DNA of 64,000 bases from Symbiodinium microadriaticum (lineage: Eukaryota; Sar; Dinophyceae; Suessiales; Symbiodiniaceae): NCBI GenBank assembly GCA_001939145.1, contig LSRX01001350.1, positions 89,879-153,878 on the forward strand, given 5' to 3'. The notes beneath the pieces were generated by a model. That model saw only the letters and a program-made list of their open reading frames with translations, was not told the DNA's origin and did no database searches. Below are positions 13,020 to 23,388 of the stretch, one piece after another (positions within the stretch are counted from its first letter, which is position 1; every line of letters starts with the position of its first letter). The position numbers and the translations under genes were made by a program.

Positions 13020-13372
13020 AGTTCCTAGTAATGATAGTAGTACGAATACGAAAAGTAGTAAAAGTAGTGGTAGTGATAGTAGTAGTAGCAGCAGCAGCAG
13101 GAGCAGAAGTAGTAGTAGTAGTAGTAGTAGTAGTCGTCGTCGTCGTAGTCCTAGTCCTAGTCCTAGTCCTAGTCCTAGTCCTGGTCCTGGTCCTAATCCT
13201 GGTCCTATAGTCCTATAGTCCTATAGTCCTATAGTCCTATAGTCCTATAGTCCTATAGTCCTATAATCCTATAGTCCTATAGTCCTATAGTCCTATAGTC
13301 CTATAGTCCTGTAGTCGTAGTCGTAGTCGTAGTAGTAGTAGTAGTCGTCGTCGTCGTCGTCGTCGTCGTCGG
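13020..13372. repeat. compound repeat: AGT triplets, TAGTCC hexamers, TATAGTCC octamers, CGT triplets
   Basis: Successive blocks of AGT/AGC triplets (13024-13145), CCTAGT hexamers (13146-13200), about thirteen copies of an 8-base unit TATAGTCC (about 13202-13312), then GTAGTC and CGT triplets to 13372. Each block differs from the next by small edits, suggesting stepwise expansion from one seed. Confidence 0.93.
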
Positions 13373-13445
13373 TCTTTGAAGCATATTTTACTAATTGTGT
13401 GGGGAGCTGGGAATTTTGGAAACTTCAGTTAGGAATTGTGTGCTT

Positions 13446-13645
13446 GGGCTTTGGGCGTCAGGTTGAAGGTGGGGGTGTCTTTGGGCTTTGGGCTTCAGGT
13501 TGAGGATGGGGGTGTCTGGGCTTGAGGGTTCAGGCTGGTGGGGGCCTTGGAATTCGTGTGAGGGCCTTGGACTTCGTTTGAGGGCCTTGGATTTCCTATG
13601 AAAGCGTTGCGTTTCCATGAGGGCCTTGGAATAAATTTTCAGTAC
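13446..13645. repeat. G-rich minisatellites next to the assembly gap
   Basis: Two minisatellites abut. The first has a unit of about 38-40 bases built on GGGCTTTGGGCNTCAGGTTG, present about twice (13446-13520). The second has a unit of about 26 bases built on GAGGGCCTTGGA, present about four times with decay (about 13540-13640). The tract runs into the gap, and G-rich sequence resumes on the far side. Confidence 0.8.
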
Positions 13646-13666
13646 TTCTTTTTGGCTTGGCTTTGG

Positions 13667-14097
13667 NNNNNNNNNNNNNNNNNNNNNNNNNNNNNNNNNN
13701 NNNNNNNNNNNNNNNNNNNNNNNNNNNNNNNNNNNNNNNNNNNNNNNNNNNNNNNNNNNNNNNNNNNNNNNNNNNNNNNNNNNNNNNNNNNNNNNNNNNN
13801 NNNNNNNNNNNNNNNNNNNNNNNNNNNNNNNNNNNNNNNNNNNNNNNNNNNNNNNNNNNNNNNNNNNNNNNNNNNNNNNNNNNNNNNNNNNNNNNNNNNN
13901 NNNNNNNNNNNNNNNNNNNNNNNNNNNNNNNNNNNNNNNNNNNNNNNNNNNNNNNNNNNNNNNNNNNNNNNNNNNNNNNNNNNNNNNNNNNNNNNNNNNN
14001 NNNNNNNNNNNNNNNNNNNNNNNNNNNNNNNNNNNNNNNNNNNNNNNNNNNNNNNNNNNNNNNNNNNNNNNNNNNNNNNNNNNNNNNNNNNNNNNNN
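13667..14097. other. assembly gap (N run)
   Basis: 431 undetermined bases between a G-rich minisatellite and more G-rich, telomere-like sequence. Open frames drawn across it are meaningless. Confidence 0.99.
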
Positions 14098-14124
14098 GGC
14101 TGGTGGGTGTGGGGGGGGGAGAAG

Positions 14125-14245
14125 GGAGGGCTATAGGGTTTAGGCTCCCGGGTTTAGGATTCAGCGAGAGCAATTCAGGGTTTTGGGTTTGGGCTTTCGG
14201 GTTTTGGTTTTTAGTTTCGGGTTTAACCCTAAACCTTTAACCCTT
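14125..14245. repeat. degenerate interstitial telomere-like repeat (TTTAGGG type)
   Basis: Contains GGGTTTAGG, GGGTTTAGGAT, several GGGTTTTGG/GGGTTTGG variants, and then the opposite orientation, TTTAACCCTAAACC. The change of strand at about 14220 puts two telomere-like tracts head to head. TTTAGGG is the plant-type telomere repeat also reported for dinoflagellates. Confidence 0.7.
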
Positions 14246-14457
14246 TTTGCTTCGCACCTGGAGTAGCTTCGCTCGTGGCCTTGCTCTGGTGAGCACACTT
14301 CACATACTTCCAAAACTATCCTGTTTTGTGCATGTGTCTCACACTCCTGACGCAAGTTTCTCACATGATCGAGAGATTCCCCGCTCTCCAAAAAACAGTG
14401 TTTTGTGCCTGCGACATGGACGACAACGCAGCATCAAATACGCACTACGCGCGTGCT

Positions 14458-14530
14458 GCTACTACTACTACTACTACTACGACGACGACGACGACGACGA
14501 CTCTCCTCCTCCTCCTCCTCCTCCTACTAT
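14458..14530. repeat. (CTA)n (CGA)n (CTC)n triplet repeats
   Basis: Three consecutive triplet runs, CTA then CGA then CTC, followed by related degenerate triplets up to about 14770. Confidence 0.93.
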
Positions 14531-15012
14531 GCTTGTGCTACTACTGCTACTGCTACTTCTACTTCTCCTTTCTAGTACTACAACTATAACCCCAGTACCA
14601 TTACCAGTATCACGAGTACGACTGTGGGTTGTGACTCCTGCTCCTGCCCCTGCTGCTGCTATTGCTGCGCTGCCGTTGCAGCTGCAACTGCCGCTGCCGC
14701 CCTGCCACTGCAAACTGCCAGCTGCCACGTCCACGGCCACTGCCACTGCTACTATTGCTTGCTACCACTACTACCCACACATGCCAGTGACCATGTTGGA
14801 TGCATGTCCAATACTACAGACAGCTCCATACAACAAGTTATGTGGAACATCAAGGTGTAACCCGACCAGTGCATCTTGTGTGAGAGACAGCAGTTGCAAC
14901 GCCTGTCACATCGCAGAAGCACATGGGGGGAAGGCAACAGATCCCGTGAGACCAATCGTGTTTATCAGATTTGTTTGGATTGTTCGGTCCGTGAAAGCAA
15001 AGGTTTTTTTTA

Positions 15013-15135
15013 TGTTGATGATATTGGTGATGCTGCTGTTGATGAATTGGATGATACCGATGATGATGAGAATGATGATTGTGATGATGATGATGATGAT
15101 GATGATGATGTTGATGACGACGATGATGATGATCC
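15013..15135. repeat. (GAT)n triplet repeat
   Basis: GATGAT runs interrupted by TGGTGA and GACGAC units; reads as an Asp-rich or Met-rich frame by composition only. Confidence 0.92.
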
Positions 15136-17013
15136 AATCCTAGGTCAAGGTCCAAGCATTACGTACCTCTTTTCAAATCTTCGGAGATAGCTTTGCATTC
15201 CGGGAATCGTTGGAGGATCCTGCAATTATTAGAACCTTAGATCCTCGGTGACCGAAACAAGCGGAAGCAGGTTCGATCTGGTACTGTGGAACGAGACTGT
15301 GCTGGAGGGCCAGATGGAGTACTGTCTCCCACCTCCACCTGCTACTACACCGTGGAAAGCTGAGAGAAGCCAGAACAGAACAAGCTTCCCGAAGAGTCTG
15401 TGGGCATGCTTAGCGTGCCAGGGCTTGCACGTGCTTGCACATCATGAGGCCCATGCTGAGCGCCAACGAGGATGGCTGGAACACTCCTGGTGCCGGAGCC
15501 TCACAGAGGGGGTAGCCAAGAACGAACTGAAAGAGCAGCCCACCCAAGTTTGCAGCATTCTTGCAGCTTCAGGGTGGCAACATTCTTCTGACAGGGGCTT
15601 CTGGACGTCAAGTTACCTGACCGTGGCTCAGAACACTGACGCGTTGCTCATGTCGATACACCACCCACGAGATGCAGCGAGGTTGGTCGGTCATGGCTAT
15701 CGTCATTGGGACTTTGCAAGAGCCCTGCAAAGAGCTGATTGAGCTCAAGTTCTGTCTGCAGCCAGATGCCGTGTGCCAAGGTTGATCCAGAAAGCGTAGT
15801 CCGGCATGGTCGTGTTCGCTTGGGGAGCTACAGCGTCAAGACATCGCAAGTGCATGGTGTAGCAAGCCTTCCAAAGGAACTTGCTCCGGGCTGCTGCCTT
15901 GTCTGCTGGAGATCATGAGGTGTCAGATGGGTGCATCGCTCGCATGTCCGAAAGGAAAATTATTGAGGCAGCTGATCCTATGCATGCTAATGATAGGGGC
16001 TGAAGCGTCAGCCCTGCCAAGACGTCCATGGGCCCATGGGCAACCCATGCTGTCAAGGCCTGTTAACGAGTTTATGTACAGAAACCGTGTGGTTTCAGGG
16101 TCAAATGCAGAAAGAAAAAGCAGAGCAGGAAGGCTTGAGACTTCAGCGAGCCAGTCAGTAGTGTGTTGCGGAGTGGTGCGGCATTATCAGACAACACTTG
16201 CTCCGCTCGGTTTCATGCCATGCTGCTTGATGCGAGTGCACCCGAACTCCGAAGCACCCATGACAAATCTGACATTCGGCTGCATCCTCGGTCATCTTCG
16301 GTCTTGATATATCCAGCACGAATCCATAGCTCCAGGACACAAAGGAAACGTGTTAAGGCTGTTAAGGCGTACTACTCGTATCTGGGGTCTGATGATATGT
16401 GCACATGATTGCACATGCATCCATATCGCTCTAGCACGGGCCTCGGGTTTGCCATCGGCAGTGTTCGTCATCGTCTCCCTGGGAAGATCCTTAGATCGGA
16501 TCAAGATGGGAGGTCTGTGCGGTTTGTCTTGTCATTCCGCTGCCTCTGTCCCTGATCTACCTCATGGCCCGAAATGCCGGAGGCTGTGCGGCAGCGTTGG
16601 AGCACTTAGCTCGGTGACGTAAGCTCGAGAGACCTGGTGCCTGCTGGGCGGGCGCCATCGCATTCCAAGGTCTCGGTGCTGGTCAGGCTGTTCATGGTCT
16701 TGGTCGACTTGGCCGTCTTCCCGTACGGAGCCAAGTTAAGGATTACTCAGATCGTGTCAGATTCACTGACTTGAGGATCTCAAGCAGTGGAGAAGGTTCC
16801 TGCCTATGTTCTTGCATACGTGAGCGTGCTTTGCGCCCTACATGAACAGACGCATGACATCGGCATCATGAGTCCTCAGACGAACGGCTCCCAGCGAAAA
16901 AGAAATACCGTTCACATCATCCTCTTAGACAGCTCTTCTTGACCTTTGCTTGCAGAGTAAGTTCCATTCAAGACAGCTCAGCTCAGCTCAGCTCAGCTCG
17001 GGGAGCGTCCACA

Positions 17014-17360
17014 ATGGCGGAGCCCGAGCCAACGGAGGAGCTGCCGCCAATCGGCGGCGACCCGCACAACGCCGTGCAGATGAGGTCAAACTGCAAAACC
17101 AAATTTCCGCCGAGCTTCCCTCTTTTGCAATTTGAAGGCCGGTGCGAACTACGTACGGTGAGGACCCTCAAGGGACCTTGTGGACTTGGCTCCCAAACTA
17201 CGTAACGAATGAATGCATGGTTCTCCGATTCGAGCGAGATGGGTCAGCAAAGCATGTCGTAGAGGTTCCGCACTGCATCCTAGAATGGATCTTCAGACTG
17301 GTTACCTCCATCACGTCGTTGTGCATCCTGCAGAGACACTCCAGGACATTCCCGCAGGCT
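17014..17360 (+). CDS. hypothetical protein, possible first exons
   Basis: An ATG at 17014 in good context (CACAATGG) opens the frame MAEPEPTEELPPIGGDPHNA, followed by QMR and a plausible GT donor. A second coding-like block in another frame, about 17146-17300, includes LWTWLPNYVTNECMVLRFER and then DGSAKHVVEVPHCILEW. An intron of the usual size between them would explain the frame change. I do not recognise the protein. Just upstream lies a short (AGCTC)n run at 16978-17000. Confidence 0.35.
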
Positions 17361-17633
17361 GGCATGGGGACATGTTCAACATGTACCATACAACAGCAAT
17401 GCAATGTCTGACACGTTCCGACAATTGTGGAAGGTGGTTATGTTGTCAAGATGGCTGATGCCTTAACAAGACTCCTCAGAGACCGGGATGCCATCCTGTT
17501 CAAGAGCTCACAAGATGTTAAGGCCAAGTCGGCACCTCTGTCGGATTTGAAGGCTGTGGCGTGGATACTCGTTGTTCGTAGGTCGTAGTTGGACTGTCTA
17601 TAGTATGATGCTTAGAAGATTTTAGAGGCGGCG

Positions 17634-17793
17634 ATGGCGCAGAAGCTCAGCATCTCCGAGGCCCTCGCCCGAATGCAAGAGACCTGCCGACCTGCCGAGA
17701 GAAGCATCGTCGCGCGGCCTTTGTACCGAAGAGGATACGATCACTTTTGCCTACGAGGGCGAAGAGATGGACGAGAAGAAGACCATCAAGGAC
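17634..17793 (+). CDS. hypothetical protein, N-terminal exons
   Basis: An ATG at 17634 opens MAQKLSISEALARMQ. A 55-base intron with GA donor and AG acceptor (17679-17733) joins it in phase to DTITFAYEGEEMDEKKTIKD at 17734-17793, followed by a stop unless another intron begins there. The acidic/lysine-rich style continues in the coiled-coil exons about 420 bases downstream on the same strand, so the two may be one gene. The family is not recognised. Confidence 0.45.
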
Positions 17794-18214
17794 TGAAGTG
17801 TATGGGTGATGCCATTTGCGGTTGTTTGCACTCCTGCCAACCCGCATTCACCCCTTCGGTATCAACTTGCATGTTGGCAGCGGCCCGCATTCCGTCTCTC
17901 CACGTAAGGCAGCATCGAACACCCTTGGCGCCATGCTAAGAATCATTTGTTCAATGGAATTTCTGTCCTCCCCAGCTCCGAGTCCGAAGCTGCTCTTGAC
18001 CATCGGCTTTCAAAGAGTGACTATTTTTTCGATTCTTTGTGACCTCCATGGCTCCATGGGGCTTTCCAGAGAGGACAATGGAATCCCTGAGCCGGGACCG
18101 GCTGCTCGGCGTGCCGGCGCCAGAGTGGAGCTCCAGCCAGACGCCCAAAACATGGCCCGGACTGGAGCCGGGAGCTTCTGTCTCCCTCTCTGGGTGCCAG
18201 GTTCTTGATTCGAG

Positions 18215-18780
18215 CTGGTGTGGAAATCGGCGCACAGCGCGCTCGTCGAGAGGTGGGAAAGCAGTAGGAAGCAGTTGCAAAAGTCTCGATTATCCATCGC
18301 GCGCGGGCTTTCGGCGAAGGCAGCAGAGGCGGCAGAAGAAGCAGAGCGTCTTCGCGTGGAAGAGGTCCAGCCAGCTTCCTACGGCGTGTGCTGCTGCTAA
18401 AATTGCTTTCGAGGAAGCCCTCAGGAGGAAGGAAGAGGTCCGGCATCTAGCACGAGTCTCGATGAGGCGGAGCATGTAGTATGCTTTGCAGGAAGAGAAG
18501 CGGGTCAAAATGGAAGAGGAGCAAAAAATGGCAGCCAAAAGAAAAGCTGACGCGCGGTCGTCAGCTTCTGGTGTGGTGAACTGTCAGTGCATGTCAGTGC
18601 AGTATTGCAGTTTGCTTCTTTGATGCCCTGATGCCATGCTGTGCGGTGCTGTGATGCTCTGCTAGGCGGAGGCAGAGCTCCGACGACAGGCCAGGCAAGG
18701 TTAGGGTGCACGGCTGCACTCCTTGTTTGTTTGCTCGCTTCCTTTCGCTCCAGGAGGAAGCACGCAGAAACAATCGATGT
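18215..18780 (+). CDS. coiled-coil protein, internal exons
   Basis: Five exons join in phase into one long charged helix: 18215-18364 (ending EAAEEAERLRVEE), 18414-18434 (EALRRKE), 18492-18551 (EEKRVKMEEEQKMAAKRKAD), 18666-18689 (AEAELRRQ) and 18754 onward (EEARRNNR). The introns are 18365-18413 (GT-AG), 18435-18491 (GA-AG), 18552-18665 (GC-AG) and 18690-18753 (GC-AG). The heptad-like spacing of Leu/Ala/Val with Glu, Lys and Arg between predicts a coiled coil, but gives no specific function. It may start with the MAQKLS exon upstream and continue into the membrane-anchored frame downstream. Confidence 0.55.
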
Positions 18781-18871
18781 GTTCTACGCTGTTTAGAAAT
18801 CGGGGGAGGTGGTGGCAAGGACAGCTGTGCCAATTTAGGCTTATGCTTTGATTGGCCTACACGTGCCACAG

Positions 18872-19423
18872 GAGCTAGTCACTGCGAGCAACCTGACCGT
18901 CATGGAGGTGCAGGGTTGCTTGTGTTGTTTTTCTTGCGATGCTGACTGGTCATCAGTGGCCTTGTGGAACGGTTCTGCTGAGCCCGCTTCCTCGGTTCTG
19001 TTGCTGTGTGCGTCGAGGTTTGCCGTTCATGTCCTTGGCGTCTCTGGAAAGCCTCGCTTTCCAGTCCCAAAGCTCGACCGGCGGTACCTTGCCAGCGCGC
19101 CCCTCTCGCTGCGATGCCGACTGATGCATCTTTGCCCTCGACCCCTCGAACTTGTGTTGTGGGTGAACGATCTGGAGGCATGTTTTGCTCTTTGTGGATT
19201 TGATCCTGCCTCCAGTCTGCCGATCAATGTAGAACTACGGAGAATGCAGCTTCACGCCTTCTTGTCACTTCTGCTGTACTTGAACTCCTTACTTCTTCTC
19301 GCGGGCTTCGTTCTTGTCTTTCGGCTCCGTGACGAACAACAGAGCAAAGCATCAGCTGTCCTTGTGGACATGCTCGGCAAAGACAGACTAGCCGGCAGCG
19401 ACGTGTGTGGCGGTGCCACCTGA
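18872..19423 (+). CDS. hypothetical protein with C-terminal membrane segment
   Basis: After an acceptor-like CAG at 18869-18871, an uninterrupted frame of about 184 codons runs to a stop at 19421-19423, very long for this window. It begins ELVTASNLTVMEVQ and ends with a hydrophobic stretch of about 22 residues (AFLSLLLYLNSLLLLAGFVL) followed by a basic, polar tail, which predicts one transmembrane helix. Cysteines cluster in the first third. I do not recognise the family. It lies directly behind the coiled-coil exons on the same strand and could be the last exon of that gene. Confidence 0.45.
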   Translation, partial: ELVTASNLTVMEVQGCLCCFSCDADWSSVALWNGSAEPASSVLLLCASRFAVHVLGVSGKPRFPVPKLDRRYLASAPLSLRCRLMHLCPRPLELVLWVNDLEACFALCGFDPASSLPINVELRRMQLHAFLSLLLYLNSLLLLAGFVLVFRLRDEQQSKASAVLVDMLGKDRLAGSDVCGGAT

Positions 19424-19769
19424 GCGACCGCGGTTATTTAGTCTTCTTGTGTTAAGAGTACAGGCGGACATGGTAATACGGGTTTTGCTAGCGTTACTTG
19501 GGGAACGAGATAGGGCCCGGAGTAAAAACGAGATGGCTTAAAGAGTATATAATGTGTTTACTCACAGTTGTACTATATAGATGGGAGTCAGTTCGCCTCA
19601 CTACGGACCAACAGCAATGGCTAGAAGCGCACGTGTGGCATGGTCCAAATTTTGTTGGGAGTGTCGGATCAAAACGAGATTCGGAACGAGATAGTACACG
19701 AGATACTTTCGATTAGCCAGTTCGGTCCCAGGTCATAACCCATTCCTCTTGTAGACCAGTACTAATGCT

Positions 19770-19915
19770 ACGACGGGGAGAAGTTCTAGTACTAGTAGTA
19801 CTAGGATTAGTACTACCAGTACTACTAGTACTACTAGTATTACGAGTACTACTAGTACGACTAGTACTACTAGTCTCACTCGCACTACGAGTAGTACTAG
19901 TACGACTAGTATTAC
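19770..19915. repeat. (AGTACT)-rich palindromic microsatellite
   Basis: Runs of CTAGTACTACTAGT and AGTACTAGT units. The unit is self-complementary, so the tract can fold on itself; open frames on both strands are artefacts. Confidence 0.9.
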
Positions 19916-19942
19916 TTTCAGCCAAGGCTCAAAGAACACTGG

Positions 19943-20067
19943 CCGAAGTTACCTTGCTCCTGCCCCTGCTACTACTGCTACTGTTACCGCCACTACTCCT
20001 CCTCCTCCTCCTCCCCGAAGTTACCTTGCTCCTGCCCCTGCTACTACTGCTACTGTTACCGCCACTA
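19943..20067. repeat. 53-base tandem duplication, period 72
   Basis: Two identical 53-base copies, 19943-19995 and 20015-20067, beginning CCGAAGTTACC and ending ACCGCCACTA, are separated by a CTC-triplet spacer. Identity over the full unit points to a recent duplication. Confidence 0.9.
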
Positions 20068-20378
20068 TCACCCGTCCCGTCGCTCCTGCTGCTGCCGTTA
20101 CACTTGCTACCGCACCCGCTTCTCCCCCTTCTGCTTCTGCTGCTGTTACTGTTACTGGAACTGCCGCTGCCACTGCCATTGCCACTGCCACTGTAACTGC
20201 TACTGCTGCTGTTGGTAATGCTTCTGCCGCTCTGGCTCTTGTCGCTACTGCTACAGCATTAAACCCTTATGGCATGCAGATATGTACAGCATATGTTCGA
20301 ACGAGATCCCCAAATTTCTGACATGCATCCAGAATCCAGCCCTACTTGGGGAACGAGATCAGGGCCCGCAGTTAGGAT

Positions 20379-22900
20379 GCGCGTCCTTTAGCTAATTACG
20401 AAATAAACTTCGTCTCTGACCTGTGAAAGGTTGCTCGCCAGTTGTGCAGAGAGTCCGTGTCTCAGCGGTGTATGTTTTTTTTTTTTTTTCCGAGCTCGTT
20501 CCATGGTGATGGGTCGATGCTACTTGCAAGGCTGAACATGCTCCGAGATGAGGAGCATCAAGGTGGAATTGTGCTTCTCCACAATGGCCAGCCACTTCCA
20601 GGAAGAAAAGAATGCTGAATGGCAGTATGCCATAGCATGCCCTGGCACACTCGTGCAGGACGTCAGACTCTTCAGGATGCGGGCATACGGGACAACGATG
20701 AGGCCACTTGCCTTGCAAGGAGCCTTCTGCGATTGAGTCCCAGTCCACAGTATGCTGAGATTTGGACCAGGTGTATTACTTCTGGGGAGAAGGCGGTGAA
20801 GCCGTAGCGGAGCTCGGATAGACCGCCGAATGCTCAAGCTTGTTGCGCGGATCCCGGCCTTGTAAGAAACTCCGGGTGTACGTGGAAAAGCCAGATGCGC
20901 TCGTTTTTTGTTTGTAGCGCATGAGTGAAGGACCTGCGTTGCCGCAAAAGTCCGCTCACTGCTCGCCTCTGGTGAACCACATGTTGTCGAGATTACGGGA
21001 AGAGGGGAACCCAGCTTGCAAAGGCGGCAACTGTCGAAGCTGAGGCGTGTGGAGCTTAGAAGTCACATGGCATCAATGCGAGAATGATTGTGTGGATCGC
21101 CAAGACTGGTGCTGTGAACTCCCGTGCATGTCTTGGCATATTCACAACCTTGATCAAACATCGGTTGGTAGTTGTCGTCTCAAAAGCACATTTAAGCTTT
21201 CTAAACGGAAGTCTACTAGACCTGGCGGAGCCGCAAGGAACAAACACATCATATCATATCACAACATTAATGCCCTGTGCCTGGAGTGCCACCGGCAGAA
21301 GACGGCCCTGGAGCGGTTGTTGGACTTGGAAGCACTTAAAACGTCTTGACAAGATTGATCACTGCCGATGGGGGAACCCGGAGCAGGCTCCTGAAAACTT
21401 TTTTGCGCACGCGCAGGGCTCAGACGTCAGTCTGTTGCCCGTCAGTACTGCCTACTCTCAGAACAGAACTACTTTGGGATGATCTGATGCGAAGGCTCCC
21501 TACGTTCAGAATCTATTTAGGGGACATCGCCATCGTGTGTTATCTTGATAATATGCTTATACTTGTCGGTAGAGCTGAATGTTATTTATCCATCCACAGA
21601 AGAGTGGAGGAAGAATGAGTTGCTCGAGTTTGGGATGCCGTAGGGATGGAGAAAGAGCATTCTGCACATGACTGTAATTCGGAGGCTTTCAGAACCGTTC
21701 GCGTCGAAAAGGCAAGATTCCGGTCGTCGCGCGCTCTGTTGGGAGCACTGACATGCCTGTATGCATGCAAGCTCAGATACATCGCCTTATTCTCCAGAGA
21801 CTATGAGTGTCCGTAGAGGTGTCCCAGGAGCTGCGAGCATTGCTGCGAATAAAGCTGCGAAGGAGTCGGTACTTTATGCCAGAAGGAAGGATAAAACCAT
21901 GGAGCGATAGACAATAAATTCCCATGCGCGTGGACAGAGATCCATGGGACAAAAGAGGTTTTTGATAATCTGGAAGCAGTGATAGCCTGAGAGACCATAG
22001 TTCGAATCTTCATACTACTGGGATACACTTAAGCACTTGGCATCATTGGATCGGGGAACCGGCGTGAGGTCATGGTCGTAGCCTGCACAAAATCTACGAT
22101 ATGTCCTGAAACATGATTGGAAAATTGACAAACGTGTGTCTCGAATTCAATTCTTCGCAAATGGACTTGGACGTGATGTGAGCCATGGATGGATTCATTT
22201 ATCTCCCGGCCCGCACGGCGCCTGCTGTGAGATGTGAGCTCTAATCGCCGAGTTCAATCGGTCTCGCGAACTTGCGTTTACGAGGCACACACTCCGCCAG
22301 GGGCGCCGACTTACAGCATCCAACTAACTTCGCTACCCGTGCATCTGTCAGCTGTGTTGTGGCTTCATGTATGCACCGACCGGGTGCCAAGAGGGTTTCT
22401 GTACTCGTGTTACACTAGCCTTCCTACATGCTTGCCGCCTGGAACTCCAAATCCAAGCTGGCACACAAACGATCGGAGCAAACGCTTGGCTTTCAAGACA
22501 TGGAGGGAAGAAGTGTTCGAATTGAGTGACACGGCTGTTGCAGAAACAGGCGACAGCCTGGATGTGAACCGACCTGTGACTCCTAACACTTTGTGTCCTC
22601 AAGCTTTCGCACACACAGTGTCGGCTGAGTTCAGGGAGGCCGGAAGCGCCAGGACAGACCAGGACTTCGCTTGTCGCTGGAGGAGTTGTCGGCCCACACC
22701 ACGTATTCTTGTGTCTCAGTCTTAGTGACTTAGTGTGTATCGACATCGAATCGGAAGCATGACTCACATGATGTTTGCCTCAGCTCTGATAATTCCGGAG
22801 AAGGGCCCCAGCTTGCAACAGCTTGCTTTTCGGCGCATGAATAACGCTGGAGAGTCAGCGGACTATGCCGATTCTGATACTGTCCTCTACTGCTTGAGAC
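20379..22900. other. mostly unassigned; possible mobile-element debris
   Basis: Apart from the HNH-like fragment at 21250-21349, I recognise no gene. A frame at 21346-21618 contains IVCYLDNMLILVG, faintly like a reverse-transcriptase active-site strand but without the second aspartate. A frame at 22234-22725 includes EEVFELSDTAVAETGDSLDV, which may be an exon of an unknown gene. Confidence 0.35.
21250..21349 (+). pseudogene. HNH-endonuclease-like C-terminal fragment
   Basis: The frame ending at the stop at 21347-21349 carries NINALCLECHRQKTALERLL. The pattern N-x2-x-LC-x2-CH-x-x-KT-x-x-E is that of the last part of many HNH nuclease domains, where the CxxCH and the following Lys/Thr form part of the beta-beta-alpha metal site. 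The expected earlier half of the domain (a DH-x-x-P or similar block) is not evident in the same frame, so this is probably a broken copy. The same motif also occurs in unrelated zinc-binding proteins, hence low confidence. Confidence 0.3.
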
Positions 22901-22910
22901 ACACAGGCCG

Positions 22911-23081
22911 TTGTCCTTTGCTGGACTTCGAGAAGGGGAGGTCATTGGAGAGTCGTCGGAGAAACACAGGGTCGATGATGCCACGATGTCCCGGGACATT
23001 GCGGACACCCAATGGATTCCCTTTATTTGGGAGTCGGGTGATGAACACAGGGCCCATGATGCTGCTGACGCCGGCCTCTAG
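22911..23081 (+). CDS. hypothetical protein exon
   Basis: A frame ending at a TAG at 23079-23081 reads GLREGEVIGESSEKHRVDD followed by ATMSRDIADTQWIPFIWESG and DEHRAHDAADAGL. The residue mix looks coding and unlike the other two frames. It precedes the TRM13-like gene on the same strand by about 300 bases and could be one of its unresolved 5' exons or a separate gene. Family unknown. Confidence 0.33.
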   Translation: MSFAGLREGEVIGESSEKHRVDDATMSRDIADTQWIPFIWESGDEHRAHDAADAGL

Positions 23082-23388
23082 GCGAGCTGTGAGCGAAACA
23101 ATGAGCTCATGGTACGCTGAGTCCTATGAAAGCCGGGAAGGGATGGTATGCAAACTGGCCTCTGTTGGGAGAGTAAAATTGGCTTGCGTTTCAAGTCATT
23201 GCAAACCGTCTGCTTGCATGTTCCTTCATCATTGTATTTCGTTTGAGCTGCAGCACATAAGCAGGGAGCTTCAGTATTTGGCTTCAGGCCGTGCAAGCCG
23301 AAGCAAGAGACGTCCAAGCGGCAGCAAAAGAAGCAGGCTAGCAGCAGGTAGCAGGAGTTGTGCCCACATCGCTGAGCTTAGCTGGCAG

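Larger units (their letters stand above)
8470..17010. other. repeat-rich stretch without recognised gene
   Basis: This 8.5 kb has no exon chain I can recognise. It holds several long microsatellites and minisatellites, an assembly gap and telomere-like tracts, listed separately. Long open frames at 8867-9322, 12260-12772 and 14247-15143 owe their length wholly or partly to simple repeats. A non-repetitive 164-codon frame at 15248-15742 shows no family motif. Confidence 0.5.
19494..20378. repeat. repeat block with recurring ACGAGAT word and flanking direct repeats
   Basis: The left edge (about 19494-19521) and right edge (about 20341-20372) share the sequence ACTTGGGGAACGAGAT followed by GGGCCCG. 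Between and beside them (A/C)ACGAGAT recurs, near 19503, 19527, 19673, 19684, 19697, 20299 and 20351. The interior is mostly triplet-like microsatellite. It may be a decayed element with terminal direct repeats about 850 bases apart. Confidence 0.55.

Noticed and set aside
13391-14173. Long frames across the N run
   Set aside because: They exist only because undetermined bases cannot contain stop codons.
19765-20196. Leu-rich 143-codon frame resembling a membrane protein
   Set aside because: Encoded entirely by triplet microsatellite and its duplicated 53-base unit.
21482-21618. IVCYLDNMLILVG as a reverse-transcriptase active site
   Set aside because: The second catalytic aspartate is absent and no neighbouring reverse-transcriptase block was found; treated as a chance resemblance.
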